Shown in pieces: positions 1 through 5,843 of a stretch of DNA of 7,332 bases; position 1 is the first letter of the stretch, and each line of letters opens with the position of its first letter. The notes beneath the pieces were generated by a model. That model ran no database searches. It saw only the letters and a list, made by a program, of their open reading frames with translations, and was not told where the DNA came from. Source of the DNA: Clostridia bacterium (lineage in GTDB: Bacteria; Bacillota_A; Clostridia; Oscillospirales; Butyricicoccaceae); the NCBI GenBank assembly GCA_017548175.1, contig JAFYMZ010000007.1, forward strand, positions 1-7,332, read 5' to 3'. The position numbers and the translations under genes are program-made.

Positions 1-555
1 AGCGATGGCCTCCTGGGAAATTCTACGGAAAGAGAATCTCTGGCAGCGGGACAGAATGGTCGCGGGAACCTTATGCAGTTCCGTGGTTGCCAGGATAAAC
101 AGCAGATGCTCCGGAGGTTCCTCAATGATCTTCAGCAGGGCATTGAAAGCGGAGATGGACAGCATGTGGACCTCGTCGATGATGTACACACGCTTGCGGA
201 CCTGGCTGGGGGTATAAATGGCGTCATCCCGGATATCACGGACATTGTCAACACCGTTGTTGGATGCTGCGTCGATTTCCAGCACATCCATGCAGGAACC
301 GTCATCAATGGCCCGGCAGGCCTCACAACGGTTGCAGGGATTGCCGTTTTCCGGATGCAGGCAGTTGACCGCCTTGGCCAAAATCTTGGCGCAGGTGGTC
401 TTACCGGTACCGCGGGTGCCGGTAAACAGATAGGCGTGGGACACGCGATCCTGCTGCACCTGATTGCGCAGGGCATTGGTGATGGCATCCTGCCCGAACA
501 CGTGGTCAAAGGTCAGGGGTCTCCATTTTCTGTATAGTGCCAGATGTTGCGCCAT
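1..555 (-). CDS. dnaX: DNA polymerase III subunit gamma/tau, N-terminal 185 residues (runs off window)
   Basis: The gene encodes the clamp-loader ATPase of the replicative polymerase, which opens and loads the beta sliding clamp onto primed DNA in the cytoplasm. Reading from ATG 555, the protein begins MAQHLALYRKWRPLTF, the classic DnaX opening. Visible motifs are the Walker A P-loop GTRGTGKT (residues 46-53), a four-cysteine zinc module (C65, C74, C77, C80), Walker B VYIIDEVH (123-130), a sensor-1-like LATTE (155-159) and the SRC motif (169-171) carrying the arginine finger. This covers AAA+ domain I; the lid, collar and tau-specific domains lie beyond position 1. The start is supported by AGGAG at 564-568, eight bases upstream. 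No promoter is evident in the 30 bases between it and the SRP RNA, so dnaX may be read through from the SRP RNA promoter. The identification is essentially certain. Confidence 0.97.
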   Translation of the reverse strand, partial: MAQHLALYRKWRPLTFDHVFGQDAITNALRNQVQQDRVSHAYLFTGTRGTGKTTCAKILAKAVNCLHPENGNPCNRCEACRAIDDGSCMDVLEIDAASNNGVDNVRDIRDDAIYTPSQVRKRVYIIDEVHMLSISAFNALLKIIEEPPEHLLFILATTELHKVPATILSRCQRFSFRRISQEAIA

Positions 556-584
556 GGCCGTCGCTCCTTTTTTCGGTATAAAAA

Positions 585-803
585 ATACAGCTTCGGTTTT
601 GCCTGCACGCTCTTCCGACGCTCTTTTCCATGGCGCAGGGCCGGTTGGCCACGGCACCCACAAGCATCTGCTTAATGCTGCTCGGTTCCCCGCCTGACAT
701 GGTTCACAGCGATGTGTTGCGTGGGACCGGCGCTGCGCCACAGGAAAGAACTGTGCTGCGGAAGAGGCCGCTGCAGGGGCAGAAGCCGTTGCTGTATCTT
801 CAC
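585..803 (-). ncRNA. ffs: Signal recognition particle RNA (4.5S/scRNA type)
   Basis: This is the RNA scaffold of SRP; it binds Ffh and targets nascent membrane proteins to FtsY. The apical Ffh-binding core is at 671-705 (minus strand): GAACCAUGUCAGG, then CGG-GGAA-CCG, then AGCAGCAUUAAG. The usual UCC/GGA stem around the GGAA tetraloop is replaced by CGG/CCG, a compensatory change that preserves pairing. The flanks fold into one long rod: AUACAGC/GCUGUAU closes the ends (791-797 with 585-591), followed inward by CCUGCA/UGCAGG, CUCUUCC/GGAAGAG, GGCGCAG/CUGCGCC, GCCGGU/ACCGGC and CCCAC/GUGGG. The 5' end is placed about seven bases after a consensus -10, and the 3' end at the closing helix followed by six U. 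At about 219 nt it is longer than E. coli 4.5S, and I see no Alu domain. Ends are inferred; the RNA identity is firm. Confidence 0.9.
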
Positions 804-809
804 CGATAT

Positions 810-838
810 ATTATACAATAGATTTTCCCCCAACGCAA
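810..838 (-). promoter_or_regulatory. Promoter of the SRP RNA (and possibly dnaX)
   Basis: On the minus strand there is TTGCGT (833-838), a 17-base spacer and a perfect TATAAT (810-815). This predicts a transcription start near 803, just outside the closing helix of the SRP RNA. It is divergent from the tRNA promoter at 891-919. Confidence 0.85.
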
Positions 839-890
839 GGGCTTTTGCAAAAAACTGGCGGGCAGAACCGGCCACTCTACACGCTTTCCC

Positions 891-919
891 TTGACAAACG
901 GCAGAAAAAACGATATTCT
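891..919 (+). promoter_or_regulatory. Promoter of tRNA-Ser
   Basis: A perfect -35 TTGACA (891-896) is followed by a 17-base spacer and TATTCT (914-919). The predicted start, near 926, gives a 5' leader of about 13 bases before the mature tRNA. Confidence 0.75.
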
Positions 920-938
920 ATAAGGGCAAAATTGATTT

Positions 939-1029
939 GGAGATGTACCCAAGTGGTTGAAGGGTCCGCACTCGAAATGCGGTAGGTGTGTAACAGCACG
1001 CGAGAGTTCGAATCTCTCCATCTCCGCCA
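939..1029 (+). tRNA. tRNA-Ser, anticodon CGA (reads UCG), with encoded CCA
   Basis: This is a serine tRNA of class II form with a long variable arm. The acceptor stem GGAGATG (939-945) pairs with CATCTCC (1019-1025); discriminator G1026 and genomic CCA (1027-1029) follow. The anticodon stem CCGCA/TGCGG encloses the loop CTCGAAA, giving anticodon CGA at 973-975. The variable arm spans about 983-1001. The T arm is GAGAG-TTCGAAT-CTCTC (1002-1018). The gene has its own promoter upstream and a perfect terminator two bases downstream, so it is monocistronic. An integrase gene begins 85 bases after it, which makes the tRNA 3' half a candidate attachment site. Confidence 0.96.
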
Positions 1030-1030
1030 A

Positions 1031-1059
1031 AACGACAGGCTTCGCGCCTGTCGTTTTTT
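1031..1059 (+). terminator. Intrinsic terminator after tRNA-Ser
   Basis: A perfect 10-bp stem AACGACAGGC/GCCTGTCGTT with a five-base TTCGC loop runs into a stretch of T ending at 1059. It separates the tRNA from the recombinase gene, so the latter needs its own promoter or read-through. Confidence 0.93.
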
Positions 1060-1085
1060 CATTTCTCCCGCTTTGTGTCCGGTAT

Positions 1086-1093
1086 GCTATACT
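1086..1093 (+). promoter_or_regulatory. Possible extended -10 promoter of the recombinase
   Basis: Bases 1085-1093 read TG-C-TATACT, an extended -10 element. No good -35 is visible 16-18 bases upstream. The implied start near 1100 leaves a leader of only about 15 bases, just enough for the ribosome site at 1102-1109. This is a moderate-strength inference. Confidence 0.5.
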
Positions 1094-1114
1094 GGTTGGA
1101 CGGGAGGAGTTACT

Positions 1115-2509
1115 ATGTTACAACACAACTTGCGAACGCAGTCCATGGAGTTTGCGGTATCCATCGTAAAGCTTGTCAAGACGCTGGAGGCGCGGAACGA
1201 ATCGGTCATTTCCGGTCGGCTTGGCAAAAGCGGCACCTCCATCGGCGCGTACGTTCACGAGGTACAGGCGGCCGTCGACCGGACCGACCGGACCGCAAAC
1301 CTGCAGCACGCGTTAAAAGAAGCAGACGAAACGGCCTATTGGCTGGAACTGCTGTACCGCACCGGAGACCTGTCCGAAGAAGCGTACCGGGCGCTGGAGG
1401 ATGCCTGCAGTCACCTTCGCCGGATGCTGGCGCGGGCCATCCGCAGCACCCCGCGGCCGCAGCCCGACCTCCGGCCGGCGCCTGCGCCTGCGCCCGAGGG
1501 CGGCGACATCCTGTTTGCCGATTATATGGAGCAGTGGCTGGACGTCATCAAGCCGTCGGTGGCCGTGCCCACCTTTGCCGCATACGCCGCCACGGTCAAA
1601 AAGATCGTGGTGCCTTACTTCCGGCAAAAGGCCGTGACGCTGCGCGACCTGACCGCCAAGGATATTCAGGCGTTTTACCTCTGCCAGCTTGCCCGGGTCA
1701 GCCCTTCTTCGGTGCTCCATTACCACGCCAACATCCATAAGGCGCTGAAATACGCCGTCAAGCTGGATCTCATCGCCGTCAACCCGGCGGATAAAGTAGA
1801 GCGCCCCAAAAAAGACCGCTACGTGGGCAGCTTTTACGATGCCGACGAAATGAGCGCCCTCTTTGCGGCGGCAATCGGCAGCAAGCTGGAGATGCCCATT
1901 CTGCTGGGCGCCTTTTACGGCCTGCGCCGCAGCGAGGTCATCGGGTTGAAGTGGGACGCCATCGACTTCGAGCAGAACACCGTCACCATCCGCCATACGG
2001 TGACCTCCTGCGATCTGGACGGCAAGCGCATTCTGGTGGCCGCCGACACCACCAAGACCAAGGCCAGTATGCGCACCCTGCCGCTGGTGCCTTTTTTGCG
2101 GCAACGCCTGCTGGCGCTGCGGGCCCAGCAGCAGGAAAACCGCCGGCGGCAGGGCAGCGGTTACAGCACCGCCTATCTGGACTATGTCTGTGTCAACGAA
2201 AGGGGCGACCTGCTCAGGCCCCACTATGTCACCAAAACCTTTCCCAAACTGCTGCAAGCCAACGGCCTGCGCCGCATCCGCTATCACGACCTGCGGCATA
2301 GCTGTGCTTCCTTGCTGCTGGCCAACGGCGTGCCTATGAAACAGATCCAGGAGTGGCTGGGGCACAGTGACTTTTCCACCACGGCCAATATTTACGCCCA
2401 TCTGGATTACAGTTCCAAACTCACCTCGGCCGATGCCATGCTCAGCGGATTGGGTCTTTCTTCCGAAGAAGCCGAAGGGAATCCCGACCGCGCAGTCCCT
2501 CCCCGCTGA
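1115..2509 (+). CDS. Tyrosine recombinase/integrase fused to an N-terminal four-helix-bundle domain
   Basis: This 464-residue protein is a site-specific DNA recombinase. Residues 10-112 resemble the four-helix-bundle/23S rRNA intervening-sequence protein family: a FAVSIVKLVKTL helix, then SGRLGKSGTSIGAYVHEVQ, LQHALKEADETAYWLELL and a last helix near 86-110. A Pro/Ala-rich linker (112-128) leads to a SAM-like core-binding domain (about 131-230) and a catalytic domain (240-430). The catalytic set is complete: R271 in GLRRSE, K314 in TKTKAS, H391 and R394 in HDLRHS, H417 in LGHSD, and nucleophile Y427 in NIYAHL. ATG 1115 is chosen because GGGAGGAG (1102-1109) lies five bases upstream; reading further upstream would enter the tRNA. 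The helical bundle occupies the place of the usual arm-binding domain. It reads away from tRNA-Ser, consistent with integration there. A tandem GACCGGACC pair (1277-1294) encodes DRTDRT. Recombinase identity is firm; the N-domain's role is unknown. Confidence 0.93.
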   Translation: MLQHNLRTQSMEFAVSIVKLVKTLEARNESVISGRLGKSGTSIGAYVHEVQAAVDRTDRTANLQHALKEADETAYWLELLYRTGDLSEEAYRALEDACSHLRRMLARAIRSTPRPQPDLRPAPAPAPEGGDILFADYMEQWLDVIKPSVAVPTFAAYAATVKKIVVPYFRQKAVTLRDLTAKDIQAFYLCQLARVSPSSVLHYHANIHKALKYAVKLDLIAVNPADKVERPKKDRYVGSFYDADEMSALFAAAIGSKLEMPILLGAFYGLRRSEVIGLKWDAIDFEQNTVTIRHTVTSCDLDGKRILVAADTTKTKASMRTLPLVPFLRQRLLALRAQQQENRRRQGSGYSTAYLDYVCVNERGDLLRPHYVTKTFPKLLQANGLRRIRYHDLRHSCASLLLANGVPMKQIQEWLGHSDFSTTANIYAHLDYSSKLTSADAMLSGLGLSSEEAEGNPDRAVPPR

Positions 2510-2522
2510 GGGCAGACACGAA

Positions 2523-2559
2523 AAAACCGCACGGAGAGGCATTGCCTCCGTGCGGTTTT
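2523..2559. terminator. Bidirectional terminator between convergent genes
   Basis: A stem AAAACCGCACGGAG/CTCCGTGCGGTTTT (2523-2536 with 2546-2559) encloses a nine-base loop. It gives T tracts on both strands, so it can end both the recombinase mRNA (stop at 2509) and the minus-strand DUF4392 mRNA (stop at 2573). Confidence 0.92.
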
Positions 2560-2572
2560 ATCTTGTGTTTGT

Positions 2573-3457
2573 TTATCGGCCCACGGCCTTGCGGATGCCG
2601 TGCAGAATGTCCAGATTCTGCTCCATGGTCAGATTGTCCACCATCATGGCAGGTACGCCCAGTACGCCGTCCACGGCGCCGGCCTCCATCACCAGACGGG
2701 CGCGGCGCAGCTCGTCTTCGTCCGAGGGCAGCAGATCCCGGTCGGCAAAGACCCCCAGCGCAGCGGCCAAGCCCCAGCCCCACCAGTTGGATACGCCGGC
2801 CACCAAGGTGTAGTCGGCCTGCTCCCGTGCGCACACCTGCGCGCCGCGGGGGTCGGACAGGCTCACCGCCTCGGCCATCAGACCCAGACCCAGCTCGTTG
2901 CCGCCGTCGCCCACGGCAACGGTGATGGCATCGCTTTCCACAAACAGGGTGTGGGTGTCACCCAGCAGATGGTCGATGGTCTTGCCGCGGAAGTTGTAAT
3001 AATGCCCGTCGGCCGCCATGCCCGGCCGCTCCAGCGCGATGATATGGCTGGGGCGCAGCTCCTCCAGCAGCTTGCGACAGGCTGCCGCGCCGTTCTCGGT
3101 GGGAATGGCGCGCACATCCACGCCGGGCAGCGCATCGTCACAGGCCACCTGCACCACCCGCAGGCAGTTTTCATCGGTGACCACGATGGGCTGCGCCCCA
3201 ATGGCGTGCAGCGCGTAAACCAGCGCCGCCACACCGGCAGGGCCGTCGGTCTCGGCCGCACCGCCGCCGTGCAGCACGGGGAATCCCGTGATGAGCAGCA
3301 CCCGACCGGCCTGCTGCAGCGAGCGGCACAGCCCCTGCAGATCGGGGGCGGGCGCAGCCGCCAAAATGCCCCGTCGGCCGGGGTCGGCGTGCTGCAGCAC
3401 CGACCAGATTTCGGTCAGCGCGGCAGAAGGTTCCAGTTTTACGGCAGTCTGCGGCAT
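2573..3457 (-). CDS. DUF4392 protein, D-glutamate cyclase C-terminal-like
   Basis: The 294-residue protein resembles the DUF4392 family, equivalent to the C-terminal domain of eukaryotic D-glutamate cyclase, which converts D-glutamate to 5-oxo-D-proline. Conserved-looking segments are LLITGFPV (54-61), ETDGPAG (69-75), VTDE (93-96), ERPG (143-146), GDGGNELGLG (183-192) and SNWWGWG (223-229); acidic and glycine-rich clusters probably form the active or ligand site. There is no signal peptide or membrane segment, so it should be cytosolic. ATG 3457 is preferred: AGGGTG lies six bases upstream, and the open frame further upstream overlaps the AraC gene and a palindromic promoter region. No DUF1445 partner, the other half of the eukaryotic enzyme, is in the window. 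It follows araC by 91 bases on the same strand, and a promoter could lie in that gap. Family assignment is good; the bacterial substrate is inference. Confidence 0.85.
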   Translation of the reverse strand: MPQTAVKLEPSAALTEIWSVLQHADPGRRGILAAAPAPDLQGLCRSLQQAGRVLLITGFPVLHGGGAAETDGPAGVAALVYALHAIGAQPIVVTDENCLRVVQVACDDALPGVDVRAIPTENGAAACRKLLEELRPSHIIALERPGMAADGHYYNFRGKTIDHLLGDTHTLFVESDAITVAVGDGGNELGLGLMAEAVSLSDPRGAQVCAREQADYTLVAGVSNWWGWGLAAALGVFADRDLLPSDEDELRRARLVMEAGAVDGVLGVPAMMVDNLTMEQNLDILHGIRKAVGR

Positions 3458-3485
3458 AAAAAACACCCTGTTTCTTTCATACTTG

Positions 3486-3499
3486 TGCGAATATTCGCA
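3486..3499. promoter_or_regulatory. Perfect 14-bp palindrome in the DUF4392 leader (operator candidate)
   Basis: TGCGAATATTCGCA is fully self-complementary and centred about 35 bases upstream of the DUF4392 start. A second inverted pair, ATTGTG/CACAAT with an 11-base spacer, overlaps the minus-strand TAAAAT hexamer just upstream of it (3500-3522). The position suits a repressor or activator site. Which protein binds is unknown. Confidence 0.5.
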
Positions 3500-3548
3500 T
3501 ATTGTGTCCCATTTTATCACAATTCCCCGCAAAAGGGAAGAGCAGGGT

Positions 3549-4292
3549 CTATTGTTGACCCTCGAAAAATTGGGTTCGGTATTCTTTGGGGGTATAGCCG
3601 GTTTCCGCCTTGAACACCCGAATGAAGTGGCTTTGGCTGCTGAAAGCCAAATAGGCGGCAATCTCGCCGTAGGAGAAATCGGCGTAGCGCAGCATATTTT
3701 GCGCGGCCTCAATGCGGCGGCTGCGGATGTACTCCGTCACGGTCAAGCCGGTTTCCCGCCGAAAAATGGTGGAAAGGTAACTTGCGTTCAGTCCCAAGGC
3801 CGCGGCAATGTCCGGCACGCGGATGGGCTGATGCAAATGATTGTAAATAAAATCCATGGCCTGGGTCACCGGGCGGGAGCGGGCGGCGGCTTTCTTCCGC
3901 TGGGCCATTTCCCGGGTGTAGTATTCCAGCATCTCGGCATGCAGCGCCTGAATCTCCGGAACGGTTTGCAGCCGATCCATTTGCAGAATGAACAGGTCGC
4001 TGATGTTATAGGACCGCTCGGAAGGCATGCCGCCGGCAATGGCGGTACGACAAGCCAATGTGATGCTGGCAACGAAAAGATATTTGTAATTGCGCACCGG
4101 ATCGTCGGATACGTGTCCCGGCAGAGAAGAGGCAAACAGCTTGCTGCCTTCTTCCACGGCGCGCAGGTCTCCGGCCGCCAGCAACCGATACTGCAGCATA
4201 TCCTCTTCGTGGGTGTGGTGTCGATTGTCTTGCTCTCGGTTGAGAAACTCCAAATGCCGGAGTTTTTGCTCCGTTACCGCGCGATGCTTCAT
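3549..4292 (-). CDS. AraC-family transcriptional regulator
   Basis: The 247-residue protein is a DNA-binding regulator with a C-terminal AraC/XylS domain (about 141-243) containing two helix-turn-helix units. These are near 157-180 (VPDIAAALGLNASYLS) and 206-232 (SYGEIAAYLAFSSQSHFIR), ending in the family signature GYTPKEYR. The N-terminal part is not an obvious cupin. It resembles the helical region common in clostridial AraC proteins, with NYKYLFVASITLACR (68-82), AIAGGMPSE and YNISDLFI; its ligand is unknown. ATG 4292 has AGAGG a few bases upstream; an ATG 42 bases earlier in frame lacks such a site and overlaps the promoter. It is divergent from the MATE transporter, so local control of that gene and itself is the natural hypothesis, with DUF4392 downstream as a possible further target. 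Confidence 0.92.
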   Translation of the reverse strand: MKHRAVTEQKLRHLEFLNREQDNRHHTHEEDMLQYRLLAAGDLRAVEEGSKLFASSLPGHVSDDPVRNYKYLFVASITLACRTAIAGGMPSERSYNISDLFILQMDRLQTVPEIQALHAEMLEYYTREMAQRKKAAARSRPVTQAMDFIYNHLHQPIRVPDIAAALGLNASYLSTIFRRETGLTVTEYIRSRRIEAAQNMLRYADFSYGEIAAYLAFSSQSHFIRVFKAETGYTPKEYRTQFFEGQQ

Positions 4293-4324
4293 ACCAACGC
4301 CTCTTTTCTTGAAATGACATAAAA

Positions 4325-4353
4325 AATATATCATAAAACCAAAAAATATGCAA
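4325..4353 (-). promoter_or_regulatory. Promoter of the AraC-family gene
   Basis: On the minus strand there is TTGCAT (4348-4353), a 17-base spacer and TATATT (4325-4330). The predicted start is near 4318, giving a leader of about 26 bases. Its -35 hexamer lies inside the palindrome at 4349-4361, so binding there could block it (autoregulation, inferred). Confidence 0.65.
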
Positions 4354-4361
4354 TCATTGCA
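4349..4361. promoter_or_regulatory. Palindromic operator candidate between araC and MATE genes
   Basis: TGCAAT-C-ATTGCA is an odd palindrome with six-base arms. It overlaps the araC -35 and lies just upstream of the MATE -10 (4375-4380), the right place to control both divergent genes. It resembles the TGCGAATATTCGCA palindrome at 3486-3499 in having TGC...AAT...ATT...GCA. Confidence 0.55.
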
Positions 4362-4371
4362 GGAAAAAACA

Positions 4372-4380
4372 TGCTATGAT
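4372..4380 (+). promoter_or_regulatory. Extended -10 promoter of the MATE gene
   Basis: TG-C-TATGAT (4372-4380) is a good extended -10 element. The nearest -35-like TTGCAG (4357-4362) is only 12 bases away, so the promoter may be weak or activator-dependent. Predicted start is near 4387. Confidence 0.6.
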
Positions 4381-4416
4381 GACTGCCGAAATCACGAGAA
4401 AAAAGGGGGGCGTACC

Positions 4417-5772
4417 ATGAAAAAAGAACGACGCGCGGCGGCTGCCGTCTGTGATATGACGATGGGAGCACCGCTGCCGCTGGTGCTTACCTTTGCGGTT
4501 CCGCTGCTCATCAGCGATGTGTTTCAACAGGTGTACAGCATGGTGGACACGATGGTGGTGGGTCACGTGCTGGGCGATGCGGCCATTTCCGCTATCGGTG
4601 CCACCTCGGCGCTGTATGCGCTGCTGATCAGTTTGGCATCCAGTATGAATACCGGATTTTCCATCGTCATCACCCAAGCCTTTGGTGCGCGGGACATTGA
4701 AACAGTAAAGCGCGGCGTTGCCGGTGCCATGCTGTTGAATCTGGCCGTGGCGGCGGTGCTGACGCTGGCTGCGGTATGGCTTTTGCGGCCGCTGCTGCGG
4801 TGGATGAATACGCCGCAGGAGATCTTCCGGGAAACCTACCGCTATATCGTGATCCTGTGCCTGGGCCTTGCGGCCACCGTCGGCTATAATTTGTTTGCCG
4901 GCCTGCTTCGGGCAGTGGGCAACAGCCGCACGCCGCTGTATTGCTTGCTTTTGTCCAGCCTGGTCAATGTGGTGCTGGATATTCTGCTGGTGGTTCCCAT
5001 GGGTGTAGCCGGTGCAGCCGTTGCGACGGTGGCAGCCCAAGCGGTGGCCGGCGTGCTTTGTGCCGCCGCGTTCCTGCGGCAGCAGCGTGCGCTGCTGCCC
5101 GACCGTGGGGCGTTTTGCGCCTGCAAAAGCCTGTTGGGCCGCTTGCTGTCTGCAGGCAGCGCAATGGCACTTATGCTGTGTGTGGTGAACCTTGGCTCCG
5201 TCATCTTCCAAAGCGCAAATAACGGCTTGGGTCAGGCCTATATTACGGCCCATACGGCGGCGCGCAAGCTGATCCTGATCTTTATGCAGCCCATGGGTAC
5301 GCTGGCAACGGCGGTGTCCACCTTTGTGGCGCAAAACTGGGGCGCAAAGCAGTACCGCCGGATTCGCGACACGCTGCATCGGGTATTGTTGCTGGAGGTC
5401 GCATGGGGCGCGATCGCGTTCGTGCTGGTGTGGCTTACCGGTGATTGGCTGGTGCGCGTGACCACCGGCAGCCATGATGCGGCTACCGTGCAGAATGCAG
5501 TATTCAGCTTGCGGGTGCACGTCAGTATGTTCATCCCCCTTGGTTTGCTGCTGTGCCTGCGCACAGCGCTGCAGGCCATGGGCCACAAGCGTGCGCCGGT
5601 GCTGTCCTCCTGCGTGGAACTGGCGGCAAAAGGCGCATCCGCGGCCTGGCTGATCCCGACCGTGGGCTTCGTGGGCACCAGCGTGACAGAACCCGTCACG
5701 TGGGTGCTGATGCTGGCGTTTTTGGGAAGCAGTTATCTGCGGCAACGAACCCGTATTTATCCGGATCTGTAA
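4417..5772 (+). CDS. MATE-family efflux transporter
   Basis: The 451-residue integral membrane protein belongs to the multidrug and toxic compound extrusion family, cation-coupled antiporters that export drugs or metabolites. The length and roughly twelve hydrophobic segments fit the family. Recognisable motifs are the first-helix region FAVPLLISDVFQQVYSMVD with DTMVVGHVLG (44-53), RAVGNSRTP after helix 4-5 (165-173), VAQNWGAKQYRRI (304-316) opening the second half, RTALQAMGHKRAP (382-394) and TEPVTWV (424-430), the two halves echoing each other. ATG 4417 follows AAAAGGGGGG with six bases between. It is divergent from an AraC regulator with a palindrome between the promoters, suggesting inducible expression. 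Substrate cannot be read from sequence. No plus-strand terminator with a T run follows the stop; the hairpin at 5802-5830 favours the opposite strand. Confidence 0.95.
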   Translation: MKKERRAAAAVCDMTMGAPLPLVLTFAVPLLISDVFQQVYSMVDTMVVGHVLGDAAISAIGATSALYALLISLASSMNTGFSIVITQAFGARDIETVKRGVAGAMLLNLAVAAVLTLAAVWLLRPLLRWMNTPQEIFRETYRYIVILCLGLAATVGYNLFAGLLRAVGNSRTPLYCLLLSSLVNVVLDILLVVPMGVAGAAVATVAAQAVAGVLCAAAFLRQQRALLPDRGAFCACKSLLGRLLSAGSAMALMLCVVNLGSVIFQSANNGLGQAYITAHTAARKLILIFMQPMGTLATAVSTFVAQNWGAKQYRRIRDTLHRVLLLEVAWGAIAFVLVWLTGDWLVRVTTGSHDAATVQNAVFSLRVHVSMFIPLGLLLCLRTALQAMGHKRAPVLSSCVELAAKGASAAWLIPTVGFVGTSVTEPVTWVLMLAFLGSSYLRQRTRIYPDL

Positions 5773-5794
5773 GAATCGCTTGACCGGCGGGCGC

Positions 5795-5830
5795 AAAAAA
5801 AGCACCCGGCGGCGCGCGTCCGTCGGGTGC
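5795..5830 (-). terminator. Intrinsic terminator of the polysaccharide deacetylase gene
   Basis: On the minus strand an 11-bp stem (5820-5830 with 5802-5812, one G-T pair, seven-base loop) is followed by seven T (5795-5801). It lies just after the stop at 5844 and between convergent genes. Confidence 0.88.
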
Positions 5831-5843
5831 ATCGTGTCCGGGG

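Noticed and set aside
986..1114. Upstream extension of the recombinase frame starting inside the tRNA
   Set aside because: It would overlap tRNA-Ser and the terminator and has no ribosome site; ATG 1115 has a strong GGGAGGAG five bases upstream.
1313..2542. Long open frame antisense to the recombinase (about 409 codons)
   Set aside because: It is a shadow of a GC-rich gene with intact catalytic motifs on the other strand; its translation is low-complexity and resembles no family.
1115..2572. Diversity-generating retroelement suggested by the Avd-like bundle
   Set aside because: There is no reverse transcriptase, no template/variable repeat pair and no target gene in the window; only the bundle fold is shared.
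3458..3712. Longer DUF4392 protein starting inside the AraC gene
   Set aside because: The extension overlaps araC coding sequence, crosses the palindromic leader and shows no conserved character; ATG 3457 fits the family start.
2600..4322. Plus-strand open frames opposite DUF4392 and araC
   Set aside because: They lack ribosome sites and family resemblance, while the minus strand carries clear motifs in both genes.
4354..5832. Long open frame antisense to the MATE gene (about 492 codons)
   Set aside because: Translation is rich in His, Gln and Arg, as expected opposite a Leu/Ala-rich membrane protein; the plus strand is clearly the coding one.
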